Part shown: piece by piece, positions 1 to 10,001 of the stretch
Layout: every line of letters starts with the position of its first letter
How positions within the stretch are numbered: the stretch's first letter is position 1
Assembly (NCBI GenBank): GCA_900318995.1
Contig: ONMR01000001.1
Span: forward strand, 265,979-329,978
Direction: 5' to 3'
DNA: 64,000 bases
Source of the DNA: an uncultured Prevotellaceae bacterium
GTDB lineage: Bacteria; Bacteroidota; Bacteroidia; Bacteroidales; Bacteroidaceae
Notes under the pieces: generated by a model
The model's database searches: none
Seen by the model: only the letters and a program-made list of their open reading frames with translations
Told to the model about the DNA's origin: nothing
Position numbers and translations under genes: made by a program

Positions 1-1338
1 TGTCTGTTCGTGGCCATGCGCGGCAATACCGTTGACGGTCATCAGTTCATAGACAAGGCTATAGGACTTGGAGCCGGAGCAGTATTGTGTGAGGTGTTGC
101 CCGAACAGTTGACAGACGGTGTAACATACATTCAGGTTCCTGATTGTGAGGATGTTGTCGGCACAGTTGCCACCCGTTTCTTTGGCAATCCTACTGACAA
201 GCTGAAGTTGGTGGGTGTAACAGGTACAAACGGAAAGACTACCATTGCCACCTTGTTATATAACATGTTCCGCAAGATGGGATATAAGACCGGACTGCTT
301 TCCACCGTATGTAACTATATTGACGGTGAACCTATCCCGGCAGACCATACAACCCCTGATGCCGTGACGCTTAACCGTCTGCTGGGGCGTATGGCAGATG
401 AAGGCTGCAAGTATGTTTTTATGGAATGCAGTTCGCACGCCATCGTTCAGAAACGCATAGGCGGCCTGAAATACGCCGGAGGTATATTTACAAACCTGAC
501 GCGTGACCATCTGGATTACCATAAGACGGTTGAGAACTACCTCAAGGCCAAGAAGAAGTTTTTTGACGATATGCCTAAAGACGCTTTCGTGGTTACAAAC
601 CTGGACGATAAGAACGGTCTTGTAATGGTGCAGAACACCAAGGCCAAGGTTACCACATACTCCCTGCGCAGTATTTGCGATTTCAAGGGTCGTCTGCTGG
701 AATCGGGTTTTGACGGAATGCTTTTGGAGATTAACGGACGTGAGGTCTTTCTCAAATTCATAGGTAAGTTCAATGCCAGCAACCTGCTGGCGGTTTACGG
801 TACGGCTGTCAATCTGGGACGAGACCCGATGGAGGTGCTTACCGTAATGAGTACGCTGGTTCCGGTGAACGGCCGTTTTGACGCAATCCGCTCGCCTAAG
901 GGCTTTACGGCTATAGTTGATTACGCCCATACTCCCGATGCTTTGACCAATGTGCTTACTACCATAGTTGACGTGCTGGACGGCAAGGGGCAGATAATAA
1001 CAGTGGTAGGTGCCGGAGGCAATCGAGACAAGGGAAAGCGTCCGCTGATGGCCAAGGAGAGCGTCAAGTACAGTGACAGGGTGATAATCACATCGGACAA
1101 TCCGCGCTTTGAGGAGCCTCAGGACATTATCAATGATATGCTGGCCGGACTGACCAGGGATGACATGCAGAAGGTTATATCCATTGCCGACAGACGGGAG
1201 GCTATCCGCACCGCCTGCATGATGGCTGAGAAGGGCGACGTGATCCTGGTGGCCGGCAAGGGACACGAGGATTATCAGGAGATAAAGGGAGTCAAACATC
1301 ATTTTGACGACCACGAAGTAATACGTGACTGTTTTTAA
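1..1338 (+). CDS. murE: UDP-MurNAc-tripeptide synthetase, 5' end outside window
   Basis: MurE is the cytoplasmic ATP-dependent ligase that adds the third residue, normally meso-diaminopimelate, to UDP-MurNAc-L-Ala-D-Glu. The frame is open from base 1 and begins CLFVAMRG, which matches the MurE N-terminal domain a few dozen residues in, so about 35-40 residues are missing at the window edge. The ATP loop GTNGKTT lies near 225-245. The motif DNPR (in SDNPRFEEP, near 1096) is the family mark of enzymes that use diaminopimelate rather than lysine. It is first in a co-directional cluster, 21 bases before mraY. The GTG or ATG codons at 10 and 16 are internal, not the start. Confidence 0.95.
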   Translation, partial: CLFVAMRGNTVDGHQFIDKAIGLGAGAVLCEVLPEQLTDGVTYIQVPDCEDVVGTVATRFFGNPTDKLKLVGVTGTNGKTTIATLLYNMFRKMGYKTGLLSTVCNYIDGEPIPADHTTPDAVTLNRLLGRMADEGCKYVFMECSSHAIVQKRIGGLKYAGGIFTNLTRDHLDYHKTVENYLKAKKKFFDDMPKDAFVVTNLDDKNGLVMVQNTKAKVTTYSLRSICDFKGRLLESGFDGMLLEINGREVFLKFIGKFNASNLLAVYGTAVNLGRDPMEVLTVMSTLVPVNGRFDAIRSPKGFTAIVDYAHTPDALTNVLTTIVDVLDGKGQIITVVGAGGNRDKGKRPLMAKESVKYSDRVIITSDNPRFEEPQDIINDMLAGLTRDDMQKVISIADRREAIRTACMMAEKGDVILVAGKGHEDYQEIKGVKHHFDDHEVIRDCF

Positions 1339-1359
1339 ATTCAATTTTCAATTTAAATA

Positions 1360-2646
1360 ATGCTATACAGTCTTTTTGAATACTTAAGGAATGCGGGAGT
1401 CGATATCCCCGGCGGAGGAATGTTCAGTTATGTGACTTTCAGGGCCATATTCGCCCTTGTGCTGTCACTGATAGTCTCTTGCTGGTTCGGCAGTCATTTC
1501 ATAGACATGCTCAAACGGAAAAATATCTCCGAGACCCAGCGTGACGTAAAACTGGATCCGTTCGGTGTGACCAAGAAAGGTGTCCCGACCATGGGCGGAG
1601 TGATAATAATCGTGGCCATCCTGATACCGTGCCTGCTTATCGGCGACCTTAAGAACGTATATATGTGGCTGATGCTGATTACTACGGTCATACTTGGCGC
1701 AATAGGTTTTGCCGATGACTACATCAAGACTTTCCGTAAGAATAAGGAGGGCCTGAACGGTTGGGCGAAGGTGGCAGGACAGCTGGCGTTGGGACTGATA
1801 GTAGGACTGACACTCCGTTACAGTCCTCAGGTGGTCATAAACGAGAAGGTTGAGACCCGCATTGAGAACAATACCGAGATAGTGGTAAAGACTCCCGATG
1901 TCAAATCCACCCGAACCACTATACCTTTCTTCAAGAACCATAACCTGAACTATGCCGATGCTTTCGGGTGGTTGGGCGAGAAGACCAAATACCAGGCCGG
2001 ATGGATTTTCTTTGTACTGCTTACCCTGTTCATAGTCACGGCCGTGTCCAACGGATCGAACCTGAATGACGGCATGGACGGCATGGCCGCCGGAAACAGT
2101 GCCATAATAGGAGTTACGCTGGGTATTCTGGCATATGTGTCCAGTAATGTAGTAACAGCAAGCCACTTTGCCCTTATGTATATACCAGGAAGCCAGGAGG
2201 TTGTGGTCTATCTGGCCGCATTCGTGGGTGCCCTGATAGGTTTCCTTTGGTTCAACTCATACCCGGCCCAGATATTTATGGGCGATACCGGAAGCCTTAC
2301 CATCGGCGGTATAATAGCAGTGGCGGCACTGTGTATCCATAAGGAGTTGCTGCTGCCCATACTGTGCGGCGTCTTCCTGCTGGAGAGCCTGTCTGTGATA
2401 TGTCAGCGGTTCTACTACAAGCTGGGCAAGCGCAAGGGCGTGCATCAGCGTATCTGGAAACGTACCCCCATTCACGACCATTTCCGTACCAGCATGGCTC
2501 AGGTACTGAATGCCGATCCGGGGAGCACGGTCAGGTTCCGGGGAAATGAGAACAAACTGTTGTTTGAGACCAAGATAACGCTCAGGACATGGATCATAAG
2601 CATCGGCCTGGCGGCGCTTACAATATTGACCTTGAAAATCAGATAA
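1360..2646 (+). CDS. mraY: Phospho-MurNAc-pentapeptide transferase (lipid I synthase)
   Basis: MraY transfers phospho-MurNAc-pentapeptide to undecaprenyl phosphate in the inner membrane and makes lipid I. The 428-residue protein has about ten hydrophobic segments. It carries the family motifs GFADDYIK (two catalytic aspartates) and NLNDGMDGMAAG, and the cytoplasmic GVHQRIWKRTPIHDHF loop near the C-terminus. A charged insertion of about 60 residues (ETRIENNTEIVVKTPDVK and what follows) between membrane segments is usual in Bacteroidetes MraY and explains the extra length over the roughly 360-residue proteobacterial protein. It sits between murE and murD in the expected order, with only 5 bases before murD. 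Confidence 0.97.
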   Translation: MLYSLFEYLRNAGVDIPGGGMFSYVTFRAIFALVLSLIVSCWFGSHFIDMLKRKNISETQRDVKLDPFGVTKKGVPTMGGVIIIVAILIPCLLIGDLKNVYMWLMLITTVILGAIGFADDYIKTFRKNKEGLNGWAKVAGQLALGLIVGLTLRYSPQVVINEKVETRIENNTEIVVKTPDVKSTRTTIPFFKNHNLNYADAFGWLGEKTKYQAGWIFFVLLTLFIVTAVSNGSNLNDGMDGMAAGNSAIIGVTLGILAYVSSNVVTASHFALMYIPGSQEVVVYLAAFVGALIGFLWFNSYPAQIFMGDTGSLTIGGIIAVAALCIHKELLLPILCGVFLLESLSVICQRFYYKLGKRKGVHQRIWKRTPIHDHFRTSMAQVLNADPGSTVRFRGNENKLLFETKITLRTWIISIGLAALTILTLKIR

Positions 2647-2651
2647 ACACT

Positions 2652-3986
2652 ATGGCAAAGAAGATTGTTGTATTAGGAGCAGGCGAGAGCGGTACCGGAG
2701 CAGCCATTCTGGCTAAGGCCAAGGGCTTTGACGTGTTCGTATCGGACCTGTCGGAAATAAAGGAGCATTACCGTAACGAACTGGACCTGCGCGGTATAGA
2801 GTGGGAGCAGAAACAGCATACCGAGGAGCGCATCCTTGCGGCCGATGAGGTGATAAAGAGCCCGGGTATTCCCAAAGAGGCCCCCATCATACAGAAACTT
2901 ATGGCTCAGGGCACTCCCATCATATCGGAGATTGAGTTTGCTGGGCGTTACACCAATGCCAAGATGATATGCATTACCGGATCCAACGGCAAGACCACAA
3001 CCACGTCGCTCATATACCACATATTCAGGATGGCGGGCATGAACGTGGGTCTGGCCGGCAATATCGGAAGCAGTCTGGCATGGCAGGTGGCCGAGAAGAA
3101 CTATGACTACTACGTGATAGAGCTGAGCAGTTTCCAGTTGGACAACATGTATGACTTCAAGGCCGATATCGCCATTCTGATGAATATAACGCCCGATCAT
3201 CTGGACCGTTATGACTATGAGATGCAGAACTATGTGGATGCCAAGATGAGGGTTATCCGCAACCAGACCAAGGATGATGCGTTTGTCTACTGGAGCGACG
3301 ACCCCATAATCACACGCGAGCTCAAGAGATACGGACTCAAGGCGACACTCTATCCATTTGCCGAGGCCAAGCGTGAGGATCTGGCTGCTTACGTTGAGGA
3401 CGGCACGCTCTATTTCAACAAACCCTATGCCTTCAATATGGAGCAGGAGTCGCTGGCGCTTACCGGCAAGCATAACCTTTACAACTCCATGGCTGCCGGT
3501 ATATCGGCCAACATAGCAGGTATCAAGAGCGAGACCATACGCAAGGCTCTGCAGACATTCCAAGGCGTGGAGCACCGTCTGGAGCGTGTTACAAGGGTTA
3601 ATGGCATTGACTTTATCAATGACTCCAAGGCTACCAACGTGAACAGCTGCTGGTATGCCCTGCAGAGCATGCCGGTCAAGTGCGTGCTGATTCTGGGCGG
3701 TAAGGACAAGGGTAATGACTACAATGAGATAGCGGATCTGGTACGCGAGAAGTGCTGCGGTCTGGTCTATATGGGTCTGCATAATGAGAAGCTTCACGGT
3801 TTCTTTGACAGTTTCGGACTCCCGGTGGCCGATGTTCAGTCCATGAAGGATGCCGTTGATGCCGCCTACAGGATGGCCCACAGCGGAGAGATTGTGCTGC
3901 TGAGTCCGTGTTGTGCCAGCTTTGACCTCTTTAAGAGTTACGAGGACCGCGGAGATCAGTTCAAGGCTTGCGTAAGGGCACTTTAA
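2652..3986 (+). CDS. murD: UDP-MurNAc-L-alanine:D-glutamate ligase
   Basis: MurD adds D-glutamate to UDP-MurNAc-L-Ala in the cytoplasm. The 444-residue protein opens with a Rossmann-like VVLGAGESG, has the ATP loop GSNGKTTTT, and ends with the C-terminal motif SPCCASFDLFKSYEDRGDQF, diagnostic of MurD. I start at the ATG giving MAKKIVVLG. The frame is open further upstream but that part overlaps mraY and matches nothing in the family. It lies 5 bases after mraY and 12 before ftsW, in the same transcript. Confidence 0.96.
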   Translation: MAKKIVVLGAGESGTGAAILAKAKGFDVFVSDLSEIKEHYRNELDLRGIEWEQKQHTEERILAADEVIKSPGIPKEAPIIQKLMAQGTPIISEIEFAGRYTNAKMICITGSNGKTTTTSLIYHIFRMAGMNVGLAGNIGSSLAWQVAEKNYDYYVIELSSFQLDNMYDFKADIAILMNITPDHLDRYDYEMQNYVDAKMRVIRNQTKDDAFVYWSDDPIITRELKRYGLKATLYPFAEAKREDLAAYVEDGTLYFNKPYAFNMEQESLALTGKHNLYNSMAAGISANIAGIKSETIRKALQTFQGVEHRLERVTRVNGIDFINDSKATNVNSCWYALQSMPVKCVLILGGKDKGNDYNEIADLVREKCCGLVYMGLHNEKLHGFFDSFGLPVADVQSMKDAVDAAYRMAHSGEIVLLSPCCASFDLFKSYEDRGDQFKACVRAL

Positions 3987-3998
3987 ACAGATGCTGAA

Positions 3999-5273
3999 AT
4001 GGAGAACAACGGGGAGAATAAGGAGCATAGGCAACTGCTGAACGGTGACCGTACCATTTGGGCAATGGTATTCATCCTTTGCGGCATCTCATTGATAGAG
4101 GTGTTCAGTGCCAGTAGCCGTCTTACGTTCGGAAAGAGCAGTTTTCTGACTCCCATAATATCACATTCCATACATCTTGTAATCGGACTTGTGGGAATGT
4201 ACCTGGTACATCTGCTTCATTACAAGTGGTACAGGCTGTTCCCGGTACTGTTGGTTCCGTTGGCCATAGTGTTGCTGGGCTATCTGTCGATGCGCAGTAT
4301 GGGTTCTTCGGGAGCTGAACGTTGGATTAACCTGGGATTCTTTCAACTGCAGCCTTCTGAACTTGGCAAGATTGGTGTGATAATGGCTGTTGCCTACTGG
4401 CTTGCCAAACTCAAACCCGATGATGAACTGAGCCAGTCCAATACGTTCTGGAAAATAATAGCCCTGACAGGATTGGTGTGTCTGTTGATTGTAGGCGAGA
4501 ACCTCTCAACAGCCATCCTGCTGGCAGGAGTGATATTCGTCATGATGATATTGGGAGGAATAGCATGGAAAAGGATTCTTACCCTGACCGGAGTAGTCCT
4601 GTCTGTTGGAGTGGTGGCGTTGCTTTTCCTCCTGCTGGTGCCTCCACAGACACTGCGTGAGACAGGCTTTATCCCTAAACGTGCAACTACATGGCAGGCA
4701 CGTATACTTGATTTCCGCGAGTCCGGGCAGAATGACGAGATGAGCGCATATGAATATGCCAAACTTGTAGCTCCCGAAAAACCCCAGGAGACACACGCCA
4801 ATATTGCCATTGCAAGCAGTAACATTCTGGGAAAGGGTCCCGGCAACTCTGATGAACGCGATTATCTGCAGGAGGCCAGCTGTGATTTCATCTATGCCAT
4901 AATTATCGAGGAACTGGGTATGGCAGGAGGAATAGCGGTAATGTTGGTATACATCATCCTTCTGTTCCGGGTTGGGCGCATAGCTACCCGTTGCAAGGAG
5001 AAGTATCCGGCTTATCTGGCTATGGGACTGGGCATGCTGCTGGGGTTGCAGGCATTCATTAACATGTCAGTGGCTGTGGGACTGTTCCCTGTAACCGGAC
5101 AGCCGCTTCCGCTCATAAGCAAAGGCGGTACGTCGGTACTGATGACCAGCGGATGCATAGGCATGCTGTTGGGTATAAGCAATACGTTGGAGAGAGAGGC
5201 CGCAGGCGAGTATATGATGGGTAAGGATGCCGATCTGCCTAAGCCTGTTGACGGAGACGAATCATTTGAATAG
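3999..5273 (+). CDS. ftsW: SEDS-family lipid II polymerase FtsW
   Basis: FtsW is the septal peptidoglycan glycosyltransferase of the SEDS family and works with the class B penicillin-binding protein FtsI. The 424-residue sequence has about ten transmembrane segments. SEDS marks are ERWINLGFFQLQPSELGK in the first half, the long loop with RDYLQEASCDFIYAIIIEELG, and the C-terminal TGQPLPLISKGGTS. RodA is excluded mainly by the dcw context (murD upstream, murG downstream). The short basic and acidic N-terminus MENNGENKEHRQLLNGDR is cytoplasmic. No separate promoter is visible in the 12-base gap before it. Confidence 0.94.
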   Translation: MENNGENKEHRQLLNGDRTIWAMVFILCGISLIEVFSASSRLTFGKSSFLTPIISHSIHLVIGLVGMYLVHLLHYKWYRLFPVLLVPLAIVLLGYLSMRSMGSSGAERWINLGFFQLQPSELGKIGVIMAVAYWLAKLKPDDELSQSNTFWKIIALTGLVCLLIVGENLSTAILLAGVIFVMMILGGIAWKRILTLTGVVLSVGVVALLFLLLVPPQTLRETGFIPKRATTWQARILDFRESGQNDEMSAYEYAKLVAPEKPQETHANIAIASSNILGKGPGNSDERDYLQEASCDFIYAIIIEELGMAGGIAVMLVYIILLFRVGRIATRCKEKYPAYLAMGLGMLLGLQAFINMSVAVGLFPVTGQPLPLISKGGTSVLMTSGCIGMLLGISNTLEREAAGEYMMGKDADLPKPVDGDESFE

Positions 5274-5288
5274 ATAAACAGATACGAT

Positions 5289-7793
5289 ATGGAGGATAAA
5301 CCAAGAATCATTATAAGCGGAGGTGGTACTGGAGGACATATCTTTCCGGCTATCTCGATTGCGCAGGCCATAAAGTCACTTAATCCCGAAACGGAGATAC
5401 TGTTTGTCGGAGCCGAAGGCCGCATGGAGATGCAGAGGGTTCCACAGGCAGGGTTTGAAATAAAAGGGTTGCCGATTTCGGGCTTTGACCGCAAGAATCC
5501 TTTCAGGAATGTCGTGGTTTTGTTCAAAATAATGCGAAGCCAGATCCTGGCACGCCGTATAATCCGCAAGTTCCAGCCTATGGTTGCGGTAGGAGTGGGC
5601 GGTTATGCCAGTGGTCCGACACTACGCATAGCGGGTAAGATGGGAATTCCTACACTGCTGCAGGAGCAGAACTCATATGCCGGTGTAACAAATAAGATCC
5701 TTGCCAAAAAGGCTGCCAGAATATGTGTAGCATATGACGGTATGGAGCGTTTCTTCCCTGCCGACAAGATAATAAAGACCGGAAATCCGGTCCGTCCGAA
5801 TCTTACCAAAGCAGGTCTGTCCCGTAAAGAAGCCGCAGGTAAGATGGGGCTTGACGCATCCAAGCGCATAGTTCTGATTGTAGGTGGTAGTCTCGGCGCC
5901 AGGACTCTGAATGAGAGCGTAATGTCAAATCTTGACCTGATCCGTATGTCGGACGATGTCCAGTTTATATGGCAGACAGGAAAGTTCTATTTTGATGAGA
6001 TGAATAAGCGTCTGTCAGAGCAGGAACCGGTTCCAAACCTGATGCCGACTGAGTTTGTACAGGATATGGACCTGGCTTATGCGGCTGCCGACCTGGTTAT
6101 CTCACGTGCCGGAGCCGGGACGATTTCTGAACTCTGCCTGTTGGGCAAACCTGTCATTCTGGTTCCGTCACCCAATGTGGCAGAAGATCATCAGACCAAG
6201 AATGCCATGGCTCTGGCCGATGTGGACGCGGCCATACACATACGTGATGTGGATGCGCGCAAGGAACTGATTCCGGCCGCAATTGACCTGGTTAAGGATG
6301 AACCCCGTCTGTCCCGACTGCATGACAATATTCTGAAGCTGGCCATGTATGATTCGGCCGATATGATTGCGCATGAAGTTCTGAAACTGGCCGGTTACGG
6401 GAGCGGCAGACTGAAACTGGATGAAATCAAGTCCGTTTACTTTGTGGGTGCGGGTGGAATCGGAATGAGTGCCCTTGTCCGTTATTTCCTGGCTCGCGGA
6501 TGTAAGGTAGGCGGATATGACAGGACCTCTACAGACCTGACTACGGCACTTGTCAATGAGGGTGCCCAGATAGGTTTTGAGGATGACGTTGACAAGATTG
6601 CCCCATGTTTCAGGAATCCGGCCTCAACTCTGGTGGTATATACTCCCGCCATTCCCGCCGACAACCGAATACTGCGCTGGTTCAACATACGTTGTTTCGA
6701 TGTCCAGAAACGCGCCCAGGTATTGGGTACACTGACCCGTTCCCTGGACGGACTGTGTGTGGCCGGAACACACGGTAAGACCACCACATCTTCCATGTTG
6801 GCCTACATACTTGACGGAACCTCTGATGGTTGCAGTGCTTTTTTGGGAGGCATACTTAAGAATACCGGAAGCAACCTGATGATATCGTCCAAGAGCCGCC
6901 GGGTGGTGATTGAGGCTGATGAGTTTGACCGCTCGTTCCATCATCTTACTCCATTACGCTCAGTCATTACTGCTGTAGATGCCGATCATCTGGATATATA
7001 CGGGACATATGAGGCGTATGTTGAGAGTTTCCGTAAATATACATCTCTGATCAAGCCGGGAGGAGACCTTGTACTGCATGTAGGTTTGACAGAAAAGATA
7101 ATGCCTCAACTTCAGAAAGGAGTCAACCTCTATACCTATGGTCTTGATGAGGGCTATTTCCATGCTGCCAACATCCGGGTCGGTAATGGCCAACTCAAGT
7201 TTGACTATGTATCACCGCTGGGCAGCATTGCCGACGTCGAGTTGGGTGTGCCTATACCTGTCAATGTTGAGAATGCGGTGGCAGCAATGGCCATGGCTCA
7301 GCTGAGTGGAGCCTCGGATGATGTGATACGGGAGCGTATGGCAAGTTTCCGCGGATGTGACCGCCGTTTTGATTTTCATGTAAAGAATGCTGACAAGGTC
7401 TATTTGAGTGATTATGCCCACCATCCTGCCGAAATAAAGCAATGCGCCCTGTCACTGCGTAAGCTCTATTCCGACCGCAAGATAACTTGCATCTTCCAGC
7501 CTCATCTGTATACCCGTACCCGTGATTTCTATAACGAGTTTGCAGACAGCCTCTCACTGTTTGATGAGGTGTGGCTGCTGGAGATATACCCTGCCCGTGA
7601 ACTGCCGATACCCGGAGTTACCAGTCAACTGCTCGCCGACAATATGCGCCCCGGCGTATGCAAGGGCATCATATCCCGAAACCAGGTACCTGAATTGGTC
7701 AGGTCCGTCAAGGATAATGTCCAGGTTCTTGTCACTCTGGGAGCCGGCGATTTGGAGGATTATGTGGAAACAATAACAGAGATACTCAAATAA
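5289..7793 (+). CDS. murG-murC: Fused MurG-MurC: lipid II synthase plus UDP-MurNAc:L-alanine ligase
   Basis: One uninterrupted 834-codon frame encodes two enzymes that are normally separate neighbours. Residues 1 to about 367 are MurG, the peripheral membrane GlcNAc transferase that converts lipid I to lipid II: N-terminal GGGTGGHIFPA, then LLQEQNSYAGVTNK, and the donor-site region SRAGAGTISEL. Residues about 375-834 are MurC, the first amino acid ligase: LDEIKSVYFVGAGGIGMSAL, ATP loop GTHGKTTTSS (about 493-502), EADEFDRSF, and YAHHPAEIK. The join (GYGSGRLKLDEIK, around 6391-6430) has no in-frame ATG, stop or frameshift, so murC has no obvious start of its own. The two activities lie at opposite ends of the precursor pathway. 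The gene order ftsW-murG-murC-ftsQ is otherwise standard. An assembly error is unlikely because both halves are complete and in frame. Confidence 0.93.
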   Translation: MEDKPRIIISGGGTGGHIFPAISIAQAIKSLNPETEILFVGAEGRMEMQRVPQAGFEIKGLPISGFDRKNPFRNVVVLFKIMRSQILARRIIRKFQPMVAVGVGGYASGPTLRIAGKMGIPTLLQEQNSYAGVTNKILAKKAARICVAYDGMERFFPADKIIKTGNPVRPNLTKAGLSRKEAAGKMGLDASKRIVLIVGGSLGARTLNESVMSNLDLIRMSDDVQFIWQTGKFYFDEMNKRLSEQEPVPNLMPTEFVQDMDLAYAAADLVISRAGAGTISELCLLGKPVILVPSPNVAEDHQTKNAMALADVDAAIHIRDVDARKELIPAAIDLVKDEPRLSRLHDNILKLAMYDSADMIAHEVLKLAGYGSGRLKLDEIKSVYFVGAGGIGMSALVRYFLARGCKVGGYDRTSTDLTTALVNEGAQIGFEDDVDKIAPCFRNPASTLVVYTPAIPADNRILRWFNIRCFDVQKRAQVLGTLTRSLDGLCVAGTHGKTTTSSMLAYILDGTSDGCSAFLGGILKNTGSNLMISSKSRRVVIEADEFDRSFHHLTPLRSVITAVDADHLDIYGTYEAYVESFRKYTSLIKPGGDLVLHVGLTEKIMPQLQKGVNLYTYGLDEGYFHAANIRVGNGQLKFDYVSPLGSIADVELGVPIPVNVENAVAAMAMAQLSGASDDVIRERMASFRGCDRRFDFHVKNADKVYLSDYAHHPAEIKQCALSLRKLYSDRKITCIFQPHLYTRTRDFYNEFADSLSLFDEVWLLEIYPARELPIPGVTSQLLADNMRPGVCKGIISRNQVPELVRSVKDNVQVLVTLGAGDLEDYVETITEILK

Positions 7794-7794
7794 G

Positions 7795-8529
7795 GTGTTA
7801 AAGAAGATACTCTCCATACTATCAGTTGTCCTGTTTGCCGGATATCTTTTCTATTCGGTGGCAGGCATGTCAGACAGGCATGAGGATACCCGTCTGTGCC
7901 AGGGAATTGACCTGCATATAACAGACAGCCTCAATTTCTATCTGATAGATGAGAATATGGTTTTGGGACTGCTTCAGGAACACATGCTTGATCCGGTCGG
8001 CCTTCCGTTGGATCAGGTCAGGCTGGATGATATGGAATCGGTGCTTCTGCTTCATCCGCTGATAGGAAAGGCAGACTGCTATATGACAGGCGGAGACCTT
8101 CTCCGGATAAACATATCGGGCAAGGTTCCGTTAGTGCGTGTACTCAACAACAGAGGACAGGATTTTTATGTGGATAGTCATGGCGAGATACTGGTGCAGC
8201 ATTCACTTGCGGTACAGCTGCCGGTAGCTACCGGTTACATAGACCGGAGATTTGCATCCGATGAACTGCTAAGGTTGGTGCGTGCCATTGATGCTTCAGA
8301 ATTCTGGAAAGCCCAGGTGGAACAGATTGATGTAACAGAAGACGGCGAGATAAGACTGGTTCCCAGAGTGGGGGATCATCTGCTGATACTGGGTAGTGCC
8401 GATGATGTGGAGAGGAAACTTGAACGTCTGATGAATTTTTATGAGAAGGGGCTGGACAATATAGGTTGGAACAAGTATCGTTCCATCAGTGTAGCCTATG
8501 ATAATCAGGTGGTGTGTAAGAAACGATAA
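7795..8529 (+). CDS. ftsQ: Cell division protein FtsQ
   Basis: FtsQ is a bitopic membrane protein linking early and late division proteins. The 244-residue product has a short cytoplasmic tail, one N-terminal membrane anchor (ILSILSVVLFAGYLFYSVAG) and a periplasmic region with POTRA/FtsQ-like character. Sequence identity of FtsQ proteins is low, so the call rests mainly on size, topology and position between murC and ftsA. The likely start is GTG at 7795, one base after the murC stop, which suggests translational coupling. Confidence 0.85.
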   Translation: MLKKILSILSVVLFAGYLFYSVAGMSDRHEDTRLCQGIDLHITDSLNFYLIDENMVLGLLQEHMLDPVGLPLDQVRLDDMESVLLLHPLIGKADCYMTGGDLLRINISGKVPLVRVLNNRGQDFYVDSHGEILVQHSLAVQLPVATGYIDRRFASDELLRLVRAIDASEFWKAQVEQIDVTEDGEIRLVPRVGDHLLILGSADDVERKLERLMNFYEKGLDNIGWNKYRSISVAYDNQVVCKKR

Positions 8530-8538
8530 TTATAATAA

Positions 8539-9984
8539 ATGGAAACGGACAAAACTATTGTTGCCATTGAACTTGGCTCATCCAAGATTTCAGGCGTAGC
8601 AGGGCGCATAATGACGGACGGCTCTCTGAAAGTATTGGCTTTTGCCAGCGTGCCGTCATCGTCATGTATCAGACATGGAGCTGTCTATAATCTGGACAAG
8701 ACCGCAAATGCCATTGCCGAGGTGGTAGAAAGGTTGAACAGCATTCTGGCCACAAAGATTGAGAAGGTTTATGTGGGTTATAATGCCAAAGGACTCAGGT
8801 CTGTCATCAGCAAGGTGGAACACCAGTTTGAAGAGGAGACGGTAGTAAGCCAGGAGGTGATTGACGATATGTTCCAACAGTGTAGTGAAATTGAGTATGA
8901 CGGCTATGTAAACCTTTTCCAGGAATCGCAGGAGTATATAGTTGACAATAAGCGCGGAACCGAAACGGATCCTATCGGCGTAGCCTGCCGCTCACTTGAG
9001 GGCAGTTACCTGAATATTCTGCTCAAGAAACAGGTGGCCGATTACATTGCCCAATGTTTTATGACGGCTCAGGTGGAGATAGTTGACGGTTATGTGGCAC
9101 CGATGGTCCAGGCCGACGCAGTGCTTTCGGATGATGACCGTCAGCAGGGATGTGTTCTGGTTGATTATGGAGCAGATACGACAACGGTATCCGTTTATAA
9201 GAACGGTCTGTTACGTTTCCTGCGCGTAATACCGTTAGGCAGCGCCCTGATAACGCGGGATCTTTCGGCTATCCTCAAGATAGAACCTGATCAGGCGGAA
9301 CAGCTTAAGTGTACCTATGGACTCTGTAACCTCATCGGATCCAGGGATGAAGCCGAAACCATACTGCTGAATGACAAGAAGGTTTCGCTCAATGAAATAG
9401 GAGAGATTATTGAGGCCAGAAACGAGGAAATATTACGTAACGTCTGTTCCCAGATAAAGGCATCCGGTTACAGCGATGTGCTTTATGCGGGAGTCGTACT
9501 GACGGGTGGCGGTTCGCAGTTGCGTCAACTGGATCAGGCATTCAAGGATCTGATGCCCTCCATGCGCCAGCCTCGCATTGCCACAGAGCCGGCCTGCGGT
9601 GTCTCTTGGGCAGAACCTCGCTGGAAACGCGGTGACGGATCGCAACTGGCGCTGCTATCCGTAATGGCCAAGGGAGATGAGAACTGCTGCGTTATGCGCA
9701 AGATGGATGAGATTGACAACCTTGCTCCCGAGGAGGAGATGAATATCGTTCAGGGCAGCTTGTTTACCGAGGACGGTGAAAGTGCTCAGGAGGAGCGTGA
9801 CCGCAAGGAAGAAATGGAGCGTCAGGAGGCCGCTGCCAAGAAGGAGGAGGAAGTAAGGAAAGAAGAGGCCGAAGGAAAAGAAACAAAGAAGAAAGGACCC
9901 AGCGTATTTAAGCGTTGGTATGACAATTTCATGAATATGGGAGAGAGTTTCTTTGATGACAAAGAGGACAAAGAACACAACTAA
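8539..9984 (+). CDS. ftsA: Cell division actin-like protein FtsA
   Basis: FtsA is an actin-fold ATPase that tethers FtsZ to the membrane. The N-terminus TIVAIELGSSKISGVAGR holds the phosphate-1 motif, VLVDYGADTTTVSVYKNG the phosphate-2 motif, and VVLTGGGSQLRQLD the adenosine motif. After the actin fold comes a lysine- and glutamate-rich stretch of about 45 residues, then GPSVFKRWYDNFMNMGESFF, which looks like the amphipathic membrane-targeting helix. At 481 residues it is longer than E. coli FtsA (420) because of this charged linker. It lies 17 bases before ftsZ. Confidence 0.96.
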   Translation: METDKTIVAIELGSSKISGVAGRIMTDGSLKVLAFASVPSSSCIRHGAVYNLDKTANAIAEVVERLNSILATKIEKVYVGYNAKGLRSVISKVEHQFEEETVVSQEVIDDMFQQCSEIEYDGYVNLFQESQEYIVDNKRGTETDPIGVACRSLEGSYLNILLKKQVADYIAQCFMTAQVEIVDGYVAPMVQADAVLSDDDRQQGCVLVDYGADTTTVSVYKNGLLRFLRVIPLGSALITRDLSAILKIEPDQAEQLKCTYGLCNLIGSRDEAETILLNDKKVSLNEIGEIIEARNEEILRNVCSQIKASGYSDVLYAGVVLTGGGSQLRQLDQAFKDLMPSMRQPRIATEPACGVSWAEPRWKRGDGSQLALLSVMAKGDENCCVMRKMDEIDNLAPEEEMNIVQGSLFTEDGESAQEERDRKEEMERQEAAAKKEEEVRKEEAEGKETKKKGPSVFKRWYDNFMNMGESFFDDKEDKEHN

Positions 9985-10001
9985 AGTTATCAGATAAGAC
10001 A

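Noticed and set aside
256-1344. A 362-codon leftward open frame opposite murE
   Set aside because: It is the antisense shadow of a clearly conserved gene with no signal of its own.
2589-2651. Upstream start for murD at 2589
   Set aside because: The extra 21 residues overlap mraY and precede the conserved MAKKIVVLGAG opening.
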